Source of the DNA: JABDOU01 sp041609995
GTDB taxonomy: Bacteria > Actinomycetota > Acidimicrobiia > Spongiisociales > SHLN01
Assembly (NCBI GenBank): GCA_041609995.1
Contig: JBFIPU010000004.1
Coordinates: 1 to 64,000 of the forward strand
DNA: 64,000 nucleotides
Reading direction: 5' to 3'
Shown here: positions 33,539 through 41,906 of the stretch, in pieces
Layout of the letters: each line of letters starts with the position of its first letter
Numbering within the stretch: position 1 is the stretch's first letter
Translations under genes and position numbers: made by a program
Notes under the pieces: model-generated
What the model saw: only the letters and a program-made list of their open reading frames with translations
Database searches by the model: none
What the model was told of the DNA's origin: nothing

Positions 33539-35341
33539 GTGGCAGCATTGGCCGTCATGCCACCTGAAATCGACTACGACATGGCCGTGATCGGGGCCAA
33601 CCGCGCGGGGATGGGTGTGGTGTCGGACGCCCTCGCTGCCGGCATTCGGTCCGTGGTCGTCTTCTGCCTCGACGACCCCGAGCTCGGTCCGGTGGACGAC
33701 CGGGTCGATCTCCGGCCGGGCACCCGGGTCCAGACTGTGACCCAGCACGACACACACGCCGAGATCGAAACCGAACACGGCTCCATCACATCCCGGGTCG
33801 TAGTGGTGGCCGGACGCGCCGGGCTCACGTCGGCCCCCCCGCCCTACCCCATTCCCGACTCGCTGAAGAACCGAGTCCACTTCAACCTGCCCGAGACGCT
33901 GGACCCCGACGAGGACATCATGGTCATCGGTATCGGCGAGACCGCAGCCGAATACTGCGAAGACCTCGTCGACGCCGGTCACACCTCGGTTGTGTTGAGC
34001 CTTCCGTCGGTGGCCTTCGATCGGTTGGCCACCGAGACTCGCGAGAAGCTGCGCGAGGTTGAGTCCAAGCTGCAGGCGACCGTGTTGTGGCATGCACACC
34101 CGGAGGGTCTGATCGACGTCGGCGGTGTACCGATGGTGACGTTCGATGATCGGAGAACGCCGGATCTCGTGTTCGACCACGTCATCTTTTCGCTCGGTCC
34201 CGGGGTGGTGGCCGGCCGCCTCGAACGGCTCGGCATCGAGCTGGCAGGAGACCCCGGTCCCCAACCATCCGTGTTCGTGCTGACCCAGCTGGATGACGAC
34301 GGGACACCCCATGAGGAGCCGCTTGTCTACGTTTCGCCGGGCCATGCCTGGGGACTGATCCACGACACGCATTTTCCCGAGCTGGAGCCGCAGCATGACC
34401 TGGAGGCCCGGCCTCCGCTTCTGCGATACCAGCTGGCCGAGCAACTGCGGGCACGCTCGTACAACGCCACCATCACCTCCTTCAACCGTCGTCACGGCGA
34501 CCTGTGGGTGCTGCGGATCGAACCCGATGAAGGCGATGTCGCACACTCCCCCGGCCAATACACCACCCTGGCTCTGGGATATTGGGAGCCCCGGATCGAC
34601 GGCCTCGACGAGCATCTGGAAGACAGCAAATTCGAGAAACTCGTGCGGCGCTCGTACTCGATCTCTCACCCCATCCTCGACGAAAACGAACAGCTGGTGG
34701 CGCCCGAGGACGTCGGCGGCCTCGAGTTCTACATCGTCCTGGTGCGCGCCGAAGGCATGGATCGCCTTCCTGAATTGACCCCCCGGATGGCGCTGAAGCG
34801 GGAGGGCGACCGCATATTCATGGGCACCAAGATCACGGGGCGCTACACCCTGAAGCCGGTCACCGACCCCGACATGGATGTGATCCTGCTCTCGACAGGT
34901 ACCGGCGAGGCGCCGCACAACAACATGATCGCCCACCTGCTCCGAAATGGGCACCGGGGAAGAATCGTGTCCGCCTGCACCGTGCGCTATTGGGAAGACC
35001 TCGCTTACCTCTCAACCCACCGCCGGCTCGAAGAGCTGTATCCGAACTACACCTACCTCCCGCTGACGACGCGGGAGCCGGAGACGATCAACAACAAGAT
35101 CTACATCCAGGACCTGATCACCAACGGAATGCTGGACGAAGCCCTGGGTCACGAGCCGACGCCGGAACGCACCCACTTTTTCCTGTGTGGCAACCCGCTC
35201 ATGATCGGGATTCCGGAACGCGAGGGCGACAGCTTGGTCTTCCCGGAGTCACTCGGCGTTTGTGAGATACTGGCCACACGAGGGTTCGTGATCGAGGAGC
35301 GCGGGATCGAGGGTAACGTGCATTACGAGGAGTACTGGTAG
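33539..35341 (+). CDS. Fusion of YpdA-like disulfide-reductase fold with ferredoxin-NADP+ reductase
   Basis: 600 aa. Residues about 12-290 form a two-dinucleotide-binding flavoprotein (YDMAVIGANRAGMGV; MVIGIGETAAEYCEDLVDAG; FSLGPGVVAG) like YpdA/thioredoxin-reductase relatives but without a CxxC. From about 315 it is a plant/bacterial-type FNR: SPGQYTTLALG, RRSYSISHPI FAD motif, ILLSTGTGEAPHNNMIAHLL NADP loop, FFLCGNPLMIG and a C-terminal VHYEEYW aromatic end. It probably moves electrons between NADPH and ferredoxin or flavodoxin. GTG 33539 has GGAG 6 nt upstream. No known partner gene nearby. Confidence 0.88.
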   Translation: MAALAVMPPEIDYDMAVIGANRAGMGVVSDALAAGIRSVVVFCLDDPELGPVDDRVDLRPGTRVQTVTQHDTHAEIETEHGSITSRVVVVAGRAGLTSAPPPYPIPDSLKNRVHFNLPETLDPDEDIMVIGIGETAAEYCEDLVDAGHTSVVLSLPSVAFDRLATETREKLREVESKLQATVLWHAHPEGLIDVGGVPMVTFDDRRTPDLVFDHVIFSLGPGVVAGRLERLGIELAGDPGPQPSVFVLTQLDDDGTPHEEPLVYVSPGHAWGLIHDTHFPELEPQHDLEARPPLLRYQLAEQLRARSYNATITSFNRRHGDLWVLRIEPDEGDVAHSPGQYTTLALGYWEPRIDGLDEHLEDSKFEKLVRRSYSISHPILDENEQLVAPEDVGGLEFYIVLVRAEGMDRLPELTPRMALKREGDRIFMGTKITGRYTLKPVTDPDMDVILLSTGTGEAPHNNMIAHLLRNGHRGRIVSACTVRYWEDLAYLSTHRRLEELYPNYTYLPLTTREPETINNKIYIQDLITNGMLDEALGHEPTPERTHFFLCGNPLMIGIPEREGDSLVFPESLGVCEILATRGFVIEERGIEGNVHYEEYW

Positions 35342-35697
35342 TGGATGTTCGCCTGAGCCTGGTGGCCCTGGATTGCCCCGAGCCGCTGGCTCTCGCCCGT
35401 TTCTATTCCGACCTGACCGGCTGGCCCATCGGCCGCACCGATGCCGACTGGGTGGAACTGGACGCCGACGGCACTGTCACCATCGCCTTCCAACTGGCCC
35501 CCGACCACGTACCCCCCGTCTGGCCGTCGTCCGACCACCCCCAGCAGCTCCATCTCGATTTTGAGGTCGACGACCTGGAAGCAGGCGAGGAGTTCGCCGT
35601 ATCCATCGGCGCGGTCAAAACGGAATTCCAGCCGTCCGACAACTGGACCGTTTTTCTCGATCCGGCCGGCCACCCGTTCTGTCTGGTACGCACCTGA
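35341..35697 (+). CDS. VOC-superfamily (glyoxalase-like) protein
   Basis: 118 aa: two beta-alpha-beta3 halves (LSLVALDCPEPLALARFYSD; LHLDFEVDDLEAGEEFAVSIGA) and a closing VFLDPAGHPFCLVRT. Metal ligands are plausible (His in QLHLDF, no clear Glu partner), so enzyme or antibiotic-binding roles are both open. GTG shares one base with the stop of the fusion reductase, so it is coupled to it. Confidence 0.87.
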   Translation: MDVRLSLVALDCPEPLALARFYSDLTGWPIGRTDADWVELDADGTVTIAFQLAPDHVPPVWPSSDHPQQLHLDFEVDDLEAGEEFAVSIGAVKTEFQPSDNWTVFLDPAGHPFCLVRT

Positions 35698-36052
35698 CAT
35701 CGGGCGAGGTTGTCCCCGCGTATTCGACCCAACCCACTTCGTCTTGCAGGCACCTCAGGTCGACGAGGTCACCCGCGATCACCATCGCCGAACGGGGCGG
35801 TGTTGACCTCATAGCGGCGATCTCGACGAACGCGGCGCAGTCCCGGAGGCGACGTCAACACCGGTGGCAAACTGATCCATCACCTGCCGCCGGTCGTCGA
35901 AGCCCTCAGCAATGACTCGACGGCCACAACGACCAGAATCACCGGACGCGATCAACAGGTGGTCTCGACGCCGGCTGTGGTGACGTTCGAGGCAAGACCG
36001 ACGAAGCTCGGAACTGCAGCCCTCTCGAGGCAATATTGCATCCCGGCGGGGA
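35698..36052. other. Gene-free convergent gap
   Basis: 355 bp between convergent genes with no credible gene. It holds a perfect 10-bp inverted repeat CGGTGTTGAC (35798-35807) / GTCAACACCG (35854-35863) with a 46-nt loop, too wide for a plain terminator. Short open frames have no family likeness; a decayed gene is possible. Confidence 0.4.
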
Positions 36053-37894
36053 TCAGATGGGAATCTGTACTCCCAGTTCGAACACCCGGTCGGGGGGCAG
36101 ATGAAAGAAGTCGCTGGCCCGCGTGGCGTTGCGGTGAAGCACCGCATAGATCGTGTCAGGGACTCTCCTCAGACCGCGATGCCCGCTCACCACCCGCTCC
36201 TTGCCCACGAAATACACGGCGTCGGTGGGATCGAAGCCGAACCTGCCGACCACGATCGCCGCCAGCGCCGCCGGGACGTCGGGCTGCTCGATGAAACCGT
36301 ACGTGAGCCTGATCTGGAAGAATCCATCGCCGAGTTCGTGGAGATTGAAGCGGGCGGCAGGCAGCATCCGGGGCACACCGGCAGATCGAACCTCTACCAG
36401 CAGGATGCGCTCATGGAGCACCTCGTTTGCCCGCAGGTTCTGCAGCAAGGCCTGGGGAGCGGTCGACGCGTTACGTGTTAGATAGACGGCGGTGCCAGGA
36501 ACCCGTCGCTGAGGATGCTCCTGGATCGAGGCGATGAACCGCTCGATCGGGAGCGGATCGTCTTCGTGCAGCTTGGTACTCAACCGGGCGCGACCGCTGC
36601 GCCAGATGAGAATCACCCCGAATACCGCACCACCGATGACCAGCGGCACCCATCCGCCCACGGGGATCTTGATGATGTTGGCGGCGAAGAAGGCGAAATC
36701 CACCGCGAGGAACCCGCTGATGACCAGGCCCGCCTGCCACGATCGCCAGCCCCATTGCCGGGCGGCCACCCGGTAGAGCAGCAGGGTGGTGATCACCATG
36801 GTGGTGGTGACCGCGACCCCATACGCAGCGGCCAGGTTGGATGAGGACCCGAACCCGACGACGAGCGCGATGCAAGCGATCATCAGACCGTAGTTGACCG
36901 ATCCAATGTACACCTGGCCGATCTCGCGAGGGGAGGTGTGGTCGACTTTGAGGCGGGGAAGGAACCCGAGCTGGATCGCCTGCGTCGTCAGCGAGAACGC
37001 TCCCGTGATCAGAGCTTGGGAGGCAATGACGGTGGCGGCGGTCGCCAGCACGATCAAGGGCACGACCAGGCTGGGCGGCGCCAGCCGGTAAAAGGGGTTG
37101 TCGATGGCATCAGGGCTTTCGAGCAGGAGCGCCCCCTGCCCCAGATAGTTGAGGACCAGGGCGGGGAAAACAATGGTGAACCAGCCGAGGCGGATGGGCC
37201 GGGTCCCGAAATGGCCCATATCGGCGTAGAGAGCCTCAGCACCCGTCACGACCAGGAAGACGGCTCCGAGCGACAGGAAAGCGCTGCCGGGCTGATCGGT
37301 GAAGAACCCGACGGCGTGCAAGGGATTGAACGCTGCCAGCACCCCGGGTTCGGATGCGACATGGAGAGCACCGAGTATGCCGAGCGTGGTGAACCAGGCA
37401 ACCATGACCGGGCCGAACACGCGGCCGATCACAGCGGTGCCCCGGCGCTGCACGGCGAACAGGACGATGAGGATGAGAACGGCCAAGGGCACCACGAATG
37501 GCTCGAGCGCTGGAGCCGCCAGTTCCACACCCTCCACCGCCGACAGCACGGAAATGGCCGGCGTGATCATCCCGTCGCCATACAGCAGTGCCGTGCCGAT
37601 CAGCCCGAGCAACACGAGCCCTGACCCGCGCTGCGGGGTGCCAAGGCGGCTGATCGGCGACACCAGGGCCGTCAGGGCGAGGATGCCACCTTCGCCGTGA
37701 TTGTCGGCCCGCATGACGAACACGAGGTATTTGATGCTGACCACCACCACGAGCGCCCACAGCATTGTCGACAGAATGCCTAGGACGGCGTCGTCGGTGA
37801 CGGCGAGACGCCCTGCGTGGAACGACTCGCGGAACGCGTAGAGAGGACTCGTCCCGATGTCGCCATAGACGACACCGAGCGCTCCCAGCGACAT
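36053..37894 (-). CDS. kup: Kup-family potassium uptake protein
   Basis: K+/H+ symporter in the membrane. 613 aa: N-terminal signature LGALGVVYGDIGTSPLYAFRE, VFVMRADNHGEGGILALTAL, ADMGHFGTRPIRLGWF and NYLGQGALLL, 12 membrane helices to about residue 440, then a cytosolic tail with GTAVYLTRNASTAPQALLQNL and IQLTYGF-like FFQIRLTYGFIEQPDVP. Length is a little short but complete. A TAGCGT box lies at 37956-37961. No c-di-AMP riboswitch seen upstream. Confidence 0.95.
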   Translation of the reverse strand: MSLGALGVVYGDIGTSPLYAFRESFHAGRLAVTDDAVLGILSTMLWALVVVVSIKYLVFVMRADNHGEGGILALTALVSPISRLGTPQRGSGLVLLGLIGTALLYGDGMITPAISVLSAVEGVELAAPALEPFVVPLAVLILIVLFAVQRRGTAVIGRVFGPVMVAWFTTLGILGALHVASEPGVLAAFNPLHAVGFFTDQPGSAFLSLGAVFLVVTGAEALYADMGHFGTRPIRLGWFTIVFPALVLNYLGQGALLLESPDAIDNPFYRLAPPSLVVPLIVLATAATVIASQALITGAFSLTTQAIQLGFLPRLKVDHTSPREIGQVYIGSVNYGLMIACIALVVGFGSSSNLAAAYGVAVTTTMVITTLLLYRVAARQWGWRSWQAGLVISGFLAVDFAFFAANIIKIPVGGWVPLVIGGAVFGVILIWRSGRARLSTKLHEDDPLPIERFIASIQEHPQRRVPGTAVYLTRNASTAPQALLQNLRANEVLHERILLVEVRSAGVPRMLPAARFNLHELGDGFFQIRLTYGFIEQPDVPAALAAIVVGRFGFDPTDAVYFVGKERVVSGHRGLRRVPDTIYAVLHRNATRASDFFHLPPDRVFELGVQIPI

Positions 37895-37955
37895 GAGAGC
37901 GACATAACGCCGCCCCCGGGAAGGTTCGTCCAGTTCTCAGTCCTCTTTCGCCCAT

Positions 37956-37961
37956 ACGCTA
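37956..37961 (-). promoter_or_regulatory. Possible kup -10 box
   Basis: TAGCGT on the minus strand with about 55 nt of leader; a TTGACG lies immediately upstream but too close to be its -35. Confidence 0.28.
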
Positions 37962-38003
37962 GGACGTCAACAGCACTCACTCCGCCCAGCAGCGGTCGCC
38001 GCC

Positions 38004-38123
38004 CGGGCCCGGTCAACCCGCGGGCTCCCGACGGCGATTTCCGCCACCTAGAACCCAGGGTTTCGGGCCCGGTCAACCCGCGGGCTCCCGACGGCGATTT
38101 CCGCCACCTAGAACCCAGGGTTT
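38004..38123. repeat. Perfect 60-bp tandem duplication
   Basis: Copies at 38004-38063 and 38064-38123 are identical, and the match goes on 3 nt into a third copy. The unit holds short inverted repeats (AACCC-A-GGGTT; on the minus strand GGCG-GAAAT-CGCC). It lies between the terminator of candidate RNA 2 and the kup promoter. Confidence 0.95.
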
Positions 38124-38145
38124 CGGCTTGATCGACGCCTGACGC

Positions 38146-38205
38146 GCAAAAACCCCGGGCTGACAGTCATCTCCGAAGAGATGTCCGCCCTCTCGGGGTT
38201 TTTGC
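38146..38205 (-). terminator. Terminator of candidate RNA 2
   Basis: Arms CAAAAACCCCG (on minus, 38204-38194) and CGGGGTTTTTG (38157-38147) with an inner UUCG-capped hairpin CATCTC-TTCG-GAGATG (38168-38183). The AGAGGGCG word after the first arm also occurs in the terminator at 33.4 kb. Confidence 0.75.
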
Positions 38206-38828
38206 TGGCACTGCCCACAATCCGCCTCAGGCGGCTGCGCGGCCCCGAAGAGCTGCGCCTCCGTCTTGGCGAACTGCTTTCTGCAGTGCCCGGCTCCGGT
38301 GTCAATTCCTGACTCAACAGGTCCAGCTGCCGCCTCCCGCTGCGTTCCACCTTGCGGTGGCTCGCGGCGCTCGGCCGCCGCCGGTTGGCTCCGGGGCCTA
38401 ACCGAAGTCACGCTTCCAGTATCTCCGTGCCCGAAGGCACGATCACACCAGAGTTGTAACTCCAGTTCCGAAGCCCCGTCAGTTCGCTGCTTTCGGCACC
38501 TTGCGGTGACCGTCCGCAGCAGCCTTTCGGCGCTCCGGTCGCCGGACCCGTCCACGATCCTTGCGGACCGGGGCCGTCGCCCGGCCGGAAACTTCTCGGT
38601 ATTCCCGCTCCTCCCGGTTCTTCCCTTGCGGTTCAAACACGGTCGGTTCAAGAGGGCCTAGAAGTCCCCAGACCTTCCGGATTCGACAGATCCCTCAGAG
38701 TCACCCGTTAAGACAAGCTCCTCGGTCCCTGCCAAACCTGCTGCCTCGACGTCGCCTCCGAGGCAAAGCCTCGGCCACTCCGCCGACACAACATCGGTCG
38801 GCCGCTGCCAGGATTTCTCCCGATCAGC
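38148..38828 (-). ncRNA. Candidate large structured RNA 2 (about 680 nt)
   Basis: The segment lies between a consensus-like promoter and a terminator on the minus strand and has no credible gene. It is packed with hairpins capped by stable tetraloops. GCAA loops in CCGCAAGG occur four times (38347-38360, 38497-38508, 38558-38567, 38623-38632 on the plus strand). UUCG loops occur at 38427-38440 and 38168-38183, with further TTCG-containing words. CCGAGGC-TTT-GCCTCGG is at 38758-38774 and GCCGAC/GTCGGC at 38782-38802. The predicted start reads GGGGCTGATCGG, but tmRNA tag and tRNA-like ends are missing, and so are RNase P core motifs. It looks like an unclassified ornate RNA. Divergent from adnA. 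Confidence 0.65.
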
Positions 38829-38834
38829 CCCTGC

Positions 38835-38863
38835 ACAATATGCGTTCCAGGGGGGCTCGTCAA
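38835..38863 (-). promoter_or_regulatory. SigA-type promoter of candidate ncRNA 2
   Basis: On the minus strand: TTGACG (38863-38858), 17-nt spacer, TATTGT (38840-38835). One of the best promoter matches in the window. Predicted start near 38828. Confidence 0.65.
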
Positions 38864-38968
38864 ACCTGGGGCCTGCTTTGTTTTCGCGCTCTGATTGCTT
38901 CTTTCGCGACCGCGGAAAGTGGCATTTGACCGCATGGTTACGCGGCCAGACGCGTCATACCCGATCGC

Positions 38969-38974
38969 TAGGTT
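38969..38974 (+). promoter_or_regulatory. -10-like box for leaderless adnA-like gene
   Basis: TAGGTT, 7 nt before ATG 38982. No SD. Confidence 0.42.
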
Positions 38975-38981
38975 CTGGGCC

Positions 38982-41906
38982 ATGTCACGGCTGGAAATCC
39001 GACCAGAGCAGTGGCCGTCGGCGATCGCGGAGACCGACGGTCCGCAGATCGTCGTGGGCGGTCCCGGAACGGGCAAAACAGAGTTCCTGGTCCGGCGAGC
39101 CACCCATCTGATACGCGCCGGCATCGATCCTGGTGAAATCGTCGTCCTCGGTTTCTCGCGGCGTGGGGCCGCCGACATTCGGAATCGCATCGAACGGGAA
39201 CTCGACGACACCACCGCCCAGGTGTCCGCTTCGACCTTCCATTCGCTGGCGCTGCGCATCCTCGAGACCCACGGGTCGAATTCGGGTCTGGCGCCCAACC
39301 TGCTGACCGCCAACGAGCAAGTGGCGTTCGTGGCCGATCTCCTTTCCGGCGAGGACCGCTCCGACTGGGCGATTCCTTACCGACCCATCCTCCAGACCTC
39401 CCGCTTCGCCCAGGAGGTCAGCGACTTTCTCCTACGCTGCTCCGAGCAGCGGATCGGTCCCGAGCGGCTGAGAGAATTCGAGCGGGATGATTGGAGAGGC
39501 TTCCCGCAGTTCTTCGACCGTTATCGGCGCCGACTGTCAGAAACGAACCGCCTCGACTACGGGTCGTTGATGACCAACGCGGTCGATCTACTCGACGACG
39601 ATGCCGTCGCTGCCGCCCTTGCAGCCCAGTTTCGCTACGTCCTCGCCGATGAATTCCAGGACACGTCCTACGTGCAAGCCCAGTTCCTTCACGGGCTCTA
39701 CCGCCACCACCACAATCTGACGGCTGCCGCCGATCCCTATCAGTCTGTCTACAGCTTCCGGGGCACCGACCTTCGCAACGTCGATCGTTTCCCTGACGAG
39801 TTTCCAGCCGCCGATGGCAGCCCGGCGCGGCGGATCATCCTCACGACCTCCTTCCGGGTTCCGGACGAGATTCTCCGCGCCGCCGAAGCCCTCACCGCCC
39901 ACCTCGACCTCCCTGGGGCGGCCGGCCCGGTCGAGGGAGTGGCGGCGGCCGGGCGGGTGGAGGCGTATCGCTTCGATCAGGCGACCGAAGAGGCCGAGTG
40001 GGTCGCTCGCGAGATCGAACGAGCCCACGTCGCCGACGGCACGCCTTACGACGCAATTGCTGTGTTCGTCCGAACGAAGAAGCGGTTCATGGCCGAACTG
40101 TCACGTGCACTCGAGCGTAGGAGGATCCCCCACAACCGCCCTGATTCACGCCTGGTCGACCACCCCGCAGTTCGGATCGTGTTTGACCTCGTCACGGCGG
40201 CGTGCACCACGGGAGCAGACCACAACCGGGCCATACGCCGGCTGGCACTGGGTCCGCTGTTGCGGCTGTCTCCCGGCGAACTCCACCGCCTCGAAACCCG
40301 TGTTGCCGCCGGGGGCTGGGCCGCCGTCCTCGAATACCATTCCCCAGAGGCGGCCGCCATCGCCGCTCTCATCTCGTCGCCCGAATGGGCGACCGAGGCG
40401 GCTGCAGCAGAAGGGTTGTGGCACATCTGGGCGTCGCTTCCGCAGCTGGCCTCCGTTGCCAACGATCCCGACGCCTCGTACGAGCGGCACGGCTGGTCGT
40501 CGCTGGGGCAGGTCCTGGGCCGTCAGTTCGACCGTGACCCTGCGATCTCGCTGCGCCAGTATCTCGGCTGGACCGAAAAGGACGACTTCGAGGCCGACCC
40601 GTTACTCCAGTACCGCCCCACGCCAGAACCCGAGGTGACCTTGACAACACTCCACCAGGCAAAGGGCCTCGAGTTCGACACCGTCTTCATCGCCGATGCA
40701 GTCGAGGGAGTGTTTCCCGACCTGCGGTCCCGCGAGTCGTTGCTGGGGACGCGCCACCTGTCGAGGTCGCTGCCCACCGATGTGGTCGAATACCAACGCT
40801 TTCGGCTCCAGGAAGAGACCCGGCTGGCATACACCGCCATGACTCGGGCGTCGCGCCGGGTCGTGTGGACGGCCACCGGCGTCGCCGATGATCTCCACCC
40901 GGGTGGTCCGAGCCGTTTTCTGGACAGGCTCGGCGGTCCGGCAGGACGGCCACCGGGGCACGACCGTCCTGTCTCGGCAACCGAGGCGGAGGCCTGGCTG
41001 CGACGCCTGGCCGCCGATCCGGGGGCGGGCCGCGCCGCCCGCTCAGCTGCGATTTCCAATCTGGCGGCGGGGCCGTCGTGGGGTGGGCGCCACCCAGCCG
41101 CCATAGCCGGCGTCTTGCCGCGCGGCAGCGACAGTGGAATCCACACCCCCGGACAGCTCTTCCTTTCCCCTTCGCAGGCCGATGCCTACGGACGCTGCCC
41201 CCGCCGGTACGTGTTCGAACGCAAACTCGGGTTCACCAGCGGCACCAGCGTACATCTCGAACTGGGCAAGACCATCCACGAGGTCATCCACCAGACCGAT
41301 ACCACCTACGAGGCGCCCGAGCCGGCCGACGCGCTCGCCGTATTGGACGCACGCTGGGCGCCAGAAGGTCTCGGCGGACCGCCTTGGGCCGATGCCTGGC
41401 TCGAGCGAGCGCGCGAAATGCTCACGGTGCTCTACGAGAATCGCAATGCCGCCCACGAGCTCATCGCCTCTGAACACCCGGTTCAGTACGCCGCCGACGA
41501 TGTGACCTGGCGGGGCCAGATCGACCGGGTCGAACGTCGCAACGACCAGGTATGGATCGTCGACTACAAGACGTCCCGCACCCCGATCCCGCAGGACGAC
41601 GCCGCCGCCTCGATCCAACTCGGGTTCTACGTCCTGGCGGCCCAGCACGATCCCGAAGTGTCCAGGCACGGGCCGATCGGGGGCGCCGAATTGTGGTATC
41701 CGGCCTGTCCCCAGCGCAGGCAGCCGTTTGCCACGCGCAGCTTCGACATGGGCAATCTGCCGCTCGTGCAGGAGGCGATGGCGGGCCTGGCGGCCGACGT
41801 CGAAGCCGAGCGGTGGGAACCGGTCCCGGGCGATGCGTGTCGCAATTGTTCGGTGCGGTCATCGTGCCCGGCGGTACCGGAGGGACAGGAGCCATACCTC
41901 GCATGA
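38982..41906 (+). CDS. adnA: AdnA-like UvrD-family helicase/RecB-type nuclease
   Basis: 974 aa. SF1A motor: Walker A VVGGPGTGKTEFLVRRA near 30, ADEFQDTSYVQAQFL near 221, DPYQSVYSFRGTD, LTTLHQAKGLEFDTVFIADA near 550 and YTAMTRASRRV. The C-terminus is a RecB-like nuclease with an AddB-type Fe-S staple: SQADAYGRCPRRYVFERKLG, IDRVERRNDQVWIVDYKTSR and CRNCSVRSSCPAVPE. Mycobacterial AdnA has this layout; with AdnB it resects double-strand breaks in place of RecBCD/AddAB. The frame opens at 38895; I use ATG 38982 because of the -10 box. The stop overlaps the next start. Confidence 0.85.
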   Translation: MSRLEIRPEQWPSAIAETDGPQIVVGGPGTGKTEFLVRRATHLIRAGIDPGEIVVLGFSRRGAADIRNRIERELDDTTAQVSASTFHSLALRILETHGSNSGLAPNLLTANEQVAFVADLLSGEDRSDWAIPYRPILQTSRFAQEVSDFLLRCSEQRIGPERLREFERDDWRGFPQFFDRYRRRLSETNRLDYGSLMTNAVDLLDDDAVAAALAAQFRYVLADEFQDTSYVQAQFLHGLYRHHHNLTAAADPYQSVYSFRGTDLRNVDRFPDEFPAADGSPARRIILTTSFRVPDEILRAAEALTAHLDLPGAAGPVEGVAAAGRVEAYRFDQATEEAEWVAREIERAHVADGTPYDAIAVFVRTKKRFMAELSRALERRRIPHNRPDSRLVDHPAVRIVFDLVTAACTTGADHNRAIRRLALGPLLRLSPGELHRLETRVAAGGWAAVLEYHSPEAAAIAALISSPEWATEAAAAEGLWHIWASLPQLASVANDPDASYERHGWSSLGQVLGRQFDRDPAISLRQYLGWTEKDDFEADPLLQYRPTPEPEVTLTTLHQAKGLEFDTVFIADAVEGVFPDLRSRESLLGTRHLSRSLPTDVVEYQRFRLQEETRLAYTAMTRASRRVVWTATGVADDLHPGGPSRFLDRLGGPAGRPPGHDRPVSATEAEAWLRRLAADPGAGRAARSAAISNLAAGPSWGGRHPAAIAGVLPRGSDSGIHTPGQLFLSPSQADAYGRCPRRYVFERKLGFTSGTSVHLELGKTIHEVIHQTDTTYEAPEPADALAVLDARWAPEGLGGPPWADAWLERAREMLTVLYENRNAAHELIASEHPVQYAADDVTWRGQIDRVERRNDQVWIVDYKTSRTPIPQDDAAASIQLGFYVLAAQHDPEVSRHGPIGGAELWYPACPQRRQPFATRSFDMGNLPLVQEAMAGLAADVEAERWEPVPGDACRNCSVRSSCPAVPEGQEPYLA

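Noticed and set aside
35615..36147. Small frames in the gap between the VOC gene and kup
   Set aside because: No family likeness, and no SD or -10 box at a fitting distance.
37895..38003. c-di-AMP (ydaO) riboswitch before kup
   Set aside because: The spacer is too short and lacks the conserved riboswitch words.
38073..38651. 192-codon minus-strand open frame inside candidate RNA 2
   Set aside because: It passes through the terminator hairpin and the 60-bp repeats, and its composition only mirrors the hairpin words (repeated CRKQ, Gly/Arg/Pro runs). No family likeness.
38148..38828. tmRNA, RNase P RNA or group II intron
   Set aside because: The predicted 5' end GGGGCTGAT recalls tmRNA, but there is no tRNA-like 3' end or tag frame. 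RNase P core words and intron domain V were not found.
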